Part shown: in pieces, positions 58,809-64,000 of the stretch
Layout: every line of letters begins with the position of its first letter
Numbering within the stretch: position 1 is the stretch's first letter
Source: JACKEQ01 sp041389565
GTDB lineage: Bacteria; Myxococcota_A; UBA796; GCA-2862545
Assembly (NCBI GenBank): GCA_041389565.1
Contig: JAWKRP010000012.1
Location: forward strand, 124,001 to 188,000
Length of the DNA: 64,000 nucleotides
Direction of reading: 5' to 3'
Notes under the pieces: generated by a model
Database searches by the model: none
What the model was told of the DNA's origin: nothing
What the model saw: the letters and a program-made list of their open reading frames with translations, nothing else
Translations under genes and position numbers: made by a program

Positions 58809-59315
58809 TCAGTGATCAGCACCCTTCCGATCGCGCCCGATCACGATGGAGGTGTCCCGCAACGCAAGGCATCGGAAGTCAGATGGGCCCCAAGCATCCC
58901 GAGCAGCACCCCGTCGACGAACTCGAACGTGACGACGTAGTGGGTGTCGCCGTCCCGCGTCCGTGATAGCTTCGACACAATCCAGGCATGCCTCGAAGAG
59001 GTCCACGTCATCTGAAAATGCTGCAAACTGAACAGCCTGCCGATGGAGCCAGAGATAATCTCTTTGCCACGGAGCTGAAGGGTTGCGCGAGAAATCAGTC
59101 GGAATAATACGAATAGCGGAAAAGTCTGCCTCTGAAACCTCGGGTTCGGGTGACCCACCGAGCGCCACGTTCGCGGCAGCCAAACTCAGAACACTGGGCA
59201 GAGACGGATTCAGCGTGTCTGATGCCTGGGCGAAAGCTCGTTGCGCCTCTCCGACATGCCCTTGCCAAATCAGCACCGCGACCAGCCGACAGGGATCGAG
59301 CCGCATGTCAGACAC
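58809..59315 (-). pseudogene. Hypothetical TPR-like protein, frameshifted
   Basis: From ATG 59315 about 115 codons look real (VLIWQGHVGEAQRAFAQASD, SVLSLAAANVALGGSPEPEV, HRQAVQFAAFSDDVDLFEAC), a helical repeat-like pattern. After residue ~120 the natural continuation (GDTHYVVTFEFVDGVLLGML) lies in another frame, so an indel near 58960 breaks it. No clear upstream partner or function. Confidence 0.45.
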
Positions 59316-59692
59316 GGCGAACGAGCGTTCCGACTCCAGCGACTTCGGCGACGAAATCCCGAGGAAGGCTTCGAGCGATCAGGACTTGAAGATGCGAGAT
59401 CGTGAGCAAGGTGCCTCTCCTCATCATTCAACGATATCCTGCGAGCAACACGCCACTCCGGCGAGACATGCCCTCGGGTGCGTGTCGGCCCTGGACACCG
59501 TAGCAGAAATCGCTTCAAGCCAGCCTCAGGGCGTCGATTTGGTGGTGGGGAAAGCAGTATAGCGCTCGACGCTACGAGACGATTCCATTTGTACGAAGCC
59601 AAGAAGTCATCCGAGCGTTCGGAGCGACGGGGAGACCAGCTTCGAGTCCTGACCGCGACAGCCCTCAGGAATGCGTCAGATCCAGTCTCTGT

Positions 59693-59888
59693 CTAGCACT
59701 CGATGAGTACTCCGTGAGCTCCACGCAGTACGGCTGCCCAGTTCTGTTGACCTGTGCGAAAACACGCGATCGACGCGATGGCCTCGATGATCGCCCATGT
59801 GCAGTCCGGAGATGCCTCGATCACGGAACGTTCCCTGGGCCTCGAACGAAGCTCACGAACGATACCCATGTAGTCGTTCTTCCTAATT
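59693..59888 (-). pseudogene. 3' part of a gene interrupted by ISKra4
   Basis: Minus-strand reading KNDYMGIVRELRSRPRERSV, then IEASPDCTWAIIEAIASIAC, ending VLIEC at 59694-59696. It begins right at the ISKra4 target duplication (59880-59888). The 5' part should be at 61555-61791, though the simplest join also needs a one-base frame change. Family unknown. Confidence 0.4.
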
Positions 59889-61554
59889 GGGTGCGGCTCC
59901 TTCCATGGTGTGACTTCGAACGCGGCTCCCGAAGCTCGGCCAGTTCGTCCTCTGCGTAGCTTCGCTGCGATTCCGCTTGGAGCCGTCGCTGATGGAAGCG
60001 CCAGTACCATCGAAGTCTCCTCGACAGCGCCGCGCAGCGAGCGCAGCTTGAGCACGGCCTCGGCGCCAGGCAGACCCCATCGCGCGCCCGAGGTCCATCC
60101 GGTCACGGACCAGGGAGCGGCAGCCCTCGATCACGCCGGTCGCGATGGGGAGTCCGTCGCGGAGGAACTCGTGATAGCGAAGCTGCTCCCTATGGTTGAG
60201 CAGGTAGCCGCAGCAGGAATCCACCGCCTTCCGGCGGTCTCCTCTGAGGTTTCGTGCCGTCGCGCTGCGACGGATGCCAGCGGCGACATCGCTGGACTCC
60301 CCATCGAGGATGCGCTTCGCCCGTGCGGTGGTCACCTGGTCATGCCTCCACGGCAGCCATAACCTGGTGCCCGGAGCACGGCCTGGTCGGCCTTCCACAG
60401 GTACTCGAGGACATGGATGACATCGAGCACGACGGTCAGATGGATGCCGATCGCGGTCGCCTGGGCGCGGACGGCGGCCATCTGGTCCTCGTTGCCGTCG
60501 ACGAGCACGACCCATCGCCGCTCGAGGTTCTCGTCGCGGTCCAGAGCTGCGAGGAACCCGTCGGCCACGACCTCCTTCATGCCGTGCTCGAGACTGGCCC
60601 AGACGCGCTTGTTCTTCGGCTTCTTCGGGACCTTGTACGGGCCCGTGTGGCCGAGCTCCCGGAGGACGTCCTCGGAACCTCGGGGCGTGGCCTCGAGGTC
60701 GTAGAGGGTCGCGACCGCCGCCATCCGCTTCCGATTGGGCTTCTGTCCCGGTGTCAGACGACGGGTCGCCTTGGACGCGGCCTTCGCGCGCTTCCGGGTC
60801 TCTGCGCGCAGCCCCTCCGGCCTCATCACGACCCCTTTGCCATCGAACGAGAGCACCAGGAGGTCGCCGGAGACCACCGACTCCGGGCCCCGCGACTCGT
60901 AGAAGGCACCGAAGTCCTGGGCGAAGGCCATCGCGAGGCGTTCGGCCTGCCGCTTGTGGACCGTGGCCCCGGTGAGGCGGACCACGTCCTCCACGGCCGA
61001 CTCGAAGGAGCCGTTCGCAGCCGCCCAGGCGATCTCCTTGCGGACCACCAGCGAGAAGCTGTCAGAGGGCAGGTTGAGCCAGGCGTCCATCGGACGGAGC
61101 CCGCCTGGTACGCCGCGCTTCGTGAGAGCGAGTCGGCGGACGACGACACCGCCGAAGAGAGACATCAGGTTGCGCTCCCCGGTCCGTGCCTCCGTTCGCA
61201 CCTTCCGTCCGCGCCTGTCATCGGCCGCTTCGACTCCCGCTCCGCACGAAGCGTGAGGTGGTCCTGCAGCAGCAGCCGCAGGACCTCCGTGCCCTTGTCG
61301 TTGATGTGCGTCTCGACGTCGACGTGCGAGGAACCAGCCATCTCGTCGGTCTGGAGCGAGCTCACCAGAGCCTCGAAGGCGGCGAAGCTGTCGGTGAAGG
61401 AGGAAGGCGGGTACGATCCCATGGCAGGCGGGCTCCGGGGCTAGCGTGTTTGGCGACTGCTAGGTACCCCTCGGGGTCCGTCTGCGCCCCGAATCTCACG
61501 CCATCGATCCTGTTCGAAGCTCCACCATCAGGTCACACGAAAGGATCCGCACCC
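59889..61554 (-). mobile_element. ISKra4-family insertion sequence, full length (1666 bp)
   Basis: Ends GGGTGCGGCTCCTTCCATGG at 59889 and, on the other strand, GGGTGCGGATCCTTTCGTGT from 61554 form imperfect terminal inverted repeats. Flanking 9-mers TTCCTAATT (59880-59888) and TTCCCAATT (61555-61563) differ by one base, a likely 9-bp target duplication as at the other copy. The element carries one transposase gene, broken as described separately. It reads away from the right end on the minus strand. Confidence 0.85.
59925..61422 (-). pseudogene. ISKra4-family transposase with frameshifts
   Basis: ATG 61422 starts MGSYPPSSFTDSFAAFEALV. The frame shifts near 61180 into a 289-codon stretch with SFDGKGVVMRPEG, VVLVDGNEDQM and VVLDVIHVLEYLWKAD, then again near 60345 into RAKRILDGESSDVAAGI and the C-terminal block, itself interrupted near 60060-60120 (VIEG-CRSLV, RDRMDLGRAMG). 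Comparison with 11524-12390 shows the missing bases are short, including a lost GT near 60090. The intact protein would be about 490 aa with a DDE core. Confidence 0.75.
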
Positions 61555-61791
61555 TTCCCAATTCCCATAAAGTAGCCTTCTCCAGTGATGCTCCCGCTTT
61601 CCTTTGGGTAGCAAGTCCTTGCAGATTTCGTTGATGTAGTCACGCTCGGCACGACGACGCCGGCTTCCAGTTACACCGTTCCTTCCACTGGCGTTCCTAT
61701 GGAGCGCCATACAAACGCGGTATTGTTCCTCGTTCAGTACTGTGCGCTGTAGTGCCCCAGGTAAGAGTTTCACTGGACAGCTGATAAGCAT
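61555..61791 (-). pseudogene. 5' part of a gene interrupted by ISKra4
   Basis: Minus-strand open stretch up to ATG 61791: VLNEEQYRVCMALHRNAS, then RRAERDYINEICKDLLPKGK and EHHWRRLLYGNW at the insertion point. Charged, soluble-looking, unrecognised. Upstream (61792 on) another frame continues with FLGIWGAPEHAYQLS, so more of the gene may be present but shifted. Confidence 0.4.
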
Positions 61792-62479
61792 GTTCAGGAG
61801 CCCCCCAGATGCCCAAGAACTCCCTTAGGTCTTTTTCGGTAACGAGGTCGCTGGACCTCCAACCGCAAGCGCGAAGCCGTCCTGCGTCTCCTGCGTGGGG
61901 AGGACCTCGATGTCGTTCCCGCGAGCTCGGCGTGACGTGGGGCCACGCCGCGTAGCGGCGGATGCCTTCCTCGACGGCGGCCAGTCTGCGCTGAAGTCGA
62001 GGAATTCTCGCCCGAGGAGGACCGGGTCCGCTGTCGAGCGCGGAAGCCTGGCCAGGTGACCTGGCGGGGAGAACGAGCTTCTGCATGAGGAAGATCGATC
62101 GCATGGAGGCAGCGGATGTCCGCCCTTGTCCGGAAGGGCCGTGGTTGAAGTAGCCGAGACCCGGTCGCCTTCGACCCACCAGCGCTACTCGATCGGGTTG
62201 TGCGTGTCGCGTCCGAAGGTGCCAGCTCGAACATCTACTTTCCGCCTGAGGTAGCGGACCGTTCGCCAGCTCGGCGGAGGGGCCTGCAGGGACTGCTCCG
62301 ACGACGAGCTGGTGAAGCGGATCCGGGCGGCGGATCACCGACTCGCCGTTCCACGGCGAGGGTACAGAAGGCAGGCGCGGCTGCGGTTTCGGGGAACGCG
62401 AATTCATCCAAGCGACCGGGTCTTTCGCTTCGGCTGATGTGGACCACGGCCTTCAGGGCTGTACTTCCCGACGCGACGA
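61792..62479. other. No reliably supported gene
   Basis: Several partial minus-strand readings (SSDLVTEKDLREFLGIWG; RRLAAVEEGIRRYAAWPHVT) look coding for short spans but switch frames. Probably decayed transposase or host gene remnants. Confidence 0.35.
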
Positions 62480-63010
62480 CGTGGAAACCGCGCCCACGAC
62501 GGCCGCGTCACGACCGACCAGCCGAACGCGATGTAGAACGGACGCGACGGCGGTCCGGACCCGCAAGCATGGCTGGTCACCGCAGTTCCTCGCGATCGGA
62601 CCACTGCACGAGCGAGTGCATCGGCTTGCAATGCGCGGCGAAGTAGTCGGGACCGCCACGCAGGCCCTCGAGGTGATTCGCGTGGTGTTTGAGAACAGTT
62701 CGCGGTTTCGAGCAAAAGAGCGCGGCAGCGGCCCGACCATCCGCCACGACCACGGCAGCCAGTTCATGAGCCGGGACTACCAGGAGGAGCTTGTTTCCTG
62801 TGGGGATGCGTTCGAGTCCGTCCTTCGTGGCTGAGCCTGAACGGCCGGAGTCGCCGAACGCTTCGTGAAGACGGTCAAGGAGCAGTGCCTGTGGCTCGAG
62901 ACATTCGACACGGCCGAGGACGTGCGCACCGCGCTCGCGGCGTTCAAGGAGCGCTACAACCACGGCTGGCTCGTCGCGAAGCACCCGTCCAGGCCCGGCA
63001 ACATCTCTCA
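62480..63010 (+). pseudogene. IS3-like integrase-core transposase remnant
   Basis: Blocks in order but in different frames: DHCTSECIGL (after the first Asp), ALEVIRVVFENSSRFRAKER, IRHDHGSQFMSRDYQEEL with the second catalytic Asp, and ETFDTAEDVRTALAAFKERYNHGWLV after the catalytic Glu region. This is the usual C-terminal order of IS3-type rve transposases. At least two frameshifts. Confidence 0.65.
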
Positions 63011-63552
63011 GTCGCGAGAGCGGCATGACCTCAGCGGCCGGACTCGATCCGCTCGCTGCACCGGCACGGTTCGCCGTCCGGACAAGACCCGCTACGCCGC
63101 TCGAAGCGGCATGATTTCACCCCGCCGACTGTCCAAGAAACCCTGGTGCACTACAGATCCACGAACACCTACCACCCAGGAGTGCATCGCCATATCGCCG
63201 ACCCGAGTCCAGCGTCGAGGTGTTGGCATTCGCGGACGCGAGAATGTTCACATCCCTCCGGAGAACCCCATCCGTCCGCCCGACCTTGAGGTGCCGGTCC
63301 CTGAACTCCCCGTTCTGCTACGGGACCAGCTGGTGGTCGGTCCCGTGGTGTTCCAGGCGTACCCGCGGAATCCTCGGGACCCCGTCTTCAGTCGCCTGGA
63401 AGGTGCCGCCCAGTCCCGTTTGGTGGTCCAGATCCTGGCCACCACATCCCATCGTCCGGCCAGGCGGTCCCATCTGGCAGCCGCATGGCGTGCGTGACCA
63501 GAGGGTGTGCCTCCCCGTCCAGGCTCGCGAATCTACCGCAACTCGCCCGCCA
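63011..63552. other. No supported feature
   Basis: Overlapping frames only. One minus-strand frame (DLDHQTGLGGTFQATEDGVP then RIPRVRLEHHGTDHQLV) is protein-like but has no start, stop context or known motif. Confidence 0.35.
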
Positions 63553-63879
63553 TCAGCAGGGCTCGCAGTCCTCACCGGAGACCGACTGCCGCGCGGCATC
63601 GGCCTGCTCCTGGTTCTCGTGCCACTGATCCCACGGCCCCGAGGTCTGGCAGCAGATCGGGAACCCCGCAGCCGAGCACGTCTCCCCCGCCTCGAACGTG
63701 CCGGTCGCGAAGTCGTCCAGCAGATCCTGGCAGAAGTACGCCTCGTACTCGTGGCAGTACTCGAACGGCTCCGGATGGTCGGCCGTTCCCCCGTTGAGCA
63801 GCACACATGCGCCGACCCGCTGGTCGACCTCGGGCTCGCCGCCGCAGCCCACGAGCATCGCGAGAAGCACGAACCGCAT
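63553..63879 (-). CDS. Small Cys-rich lipoprotein
   Basis: 108 aa from ATG 63879, whose ATG overlaps the upstream stop (TGATG). Signal peptide RFVLLAMLVGC gives a lipobox with Cys12. The mature part has eight more Cys (RVGACVLL, YCHEYEAYFCQDLL, ETCSAAGFPICC, EDCEPC), probably disulphide-bonded and outside the cytoplasm. The upstream truncated gene has a similar spacing of Cys and aromatic residues, so the pair look like paralogues. Function unknown. Confidence 0.75.
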   Translation of the reverse strand: MRFVLLAMLVGCGGEPEVDQRVGACVLLNGGTADHPEPFEYCHEYEAYFCQDLLDDFATGTFEAGETCSAAGFPICCQTSGPWDQWHENQEQADAARQSVSGEDCEPC

Positions 63880-64000
63880 CAGAACCCCCGATCCGCGCAG
63901 GTCTGGCCGCTGTGGAACGTCCACTGCGCACCGTTGATCTCCTGCGCGTCCCAGTCCTCGCACTCGGCGCGGGTCCAGTCGTCGTGACAGTACTCCTCGT
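63879..64000 (-). CDS. Partial Cys-rich exported protein (runs off window)
   Basis: Only the last 39 codons are inside the window: EEYCHDDWTRAECEDW, then WTFHSGQTCADRGF and TGA at 63879-63881. The spacing of Cys and the motif E-Y-C-H match the downstream lipoprotein (YCHEYEAYFC, FEAGETCSAAGF). Same operon, TGATG overlap. Its start is beyond 64000. Confidence 0.65.
   Translation of the reverse strand, partial: EEYCHDDWTRAECEDWDAQEINGAQWTFHSGQTCADRGF

Overview
The window is very GC-rich DNA with dense, codirectional operons. Many genes start on GTG, in a GTGA overlap with the stop codon of the gene before. Three surface proteins (29656..31338, 42334..44052, 49225..52161) end in Cys/Gly, a hydrophobic stretch and an Arg cluster, which resembles the MYXO-CTERM sorting tail. 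Together with tricorn protease, thrombospondin type 3 repeats, many lipoproteins and myxobacterial-type transposases, this suggests a myxobacterium-like (Myxococcota) chromosome. That assignment is inference; no rRNA or tRNA gene was seen.

Layout. (1) 1-4864: an operon of a Gly-rich protein, a tricorn-type S41 protease and a hypothetical protein. (2) 4869-14358: an accessory island. It holds a HipA-like kinase cut by an IS21 fragment, a 24-25 bp tandem repeat array, IS66 and ISAzo13 debris present twice as a ~2.05 kb direct repeat, and a secreted metalloprotease gene split by an ISKra4-type insertion with a perfect 9-bp target duplication. (3) 15042-19660: a compact cassette of a PD-(D/E)XK (Mrr-like) endonuclease, a divergent HNH protein and a convergent coiled-coil/winged-helix protein. 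It sits beside the mobile elements and is the best candidate here for an undescribed, defence-like system. (4) 19895-54258: core-like blocks. They encode a pseudouridine synthase/hydrolase/FAD reductase/TerB operon, an M17 aminopeptidase coupled to a 4-hydroxybenzoyl-CoA-reductase-type molybdoenzyme (fused gamma-alpha subunit plus beta), MoaD/MoaE, TrmB and an AddAB-like pair whose two subunits both carry a four-Cys nuclease signature. They also encode a DUF151 protein, a ferritin-like protein, surface proteins, two protease-like proteins lacking catalytic residues, a FadL-like porin, GluQ, a thrombospondin-3 repeat protein and an acyl-CoA dehydrogenase. (5) 54259-63550: a second degenerate island with a truncated ADP-ribosylglycohydrolase, a decayed IS66, a full-length but frameshifted ISKra4 (59889-61554, 9-bp target duplication) and IS3-type remnants. 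(6) 63553-64000: two overlapping Cys-rich secreted/lipoprotein genes, the last cut by the window edge.

The molybdoenzyme operon and the moaD-moaE pair probably work together, because the enzyme needs molybdopterin. Repeat copies in the islands differ mostly by one- or two-base indels. Their frameshifts may therefore be true decay or uncorrected assembly errors, and calls there are correspondingly cautious.
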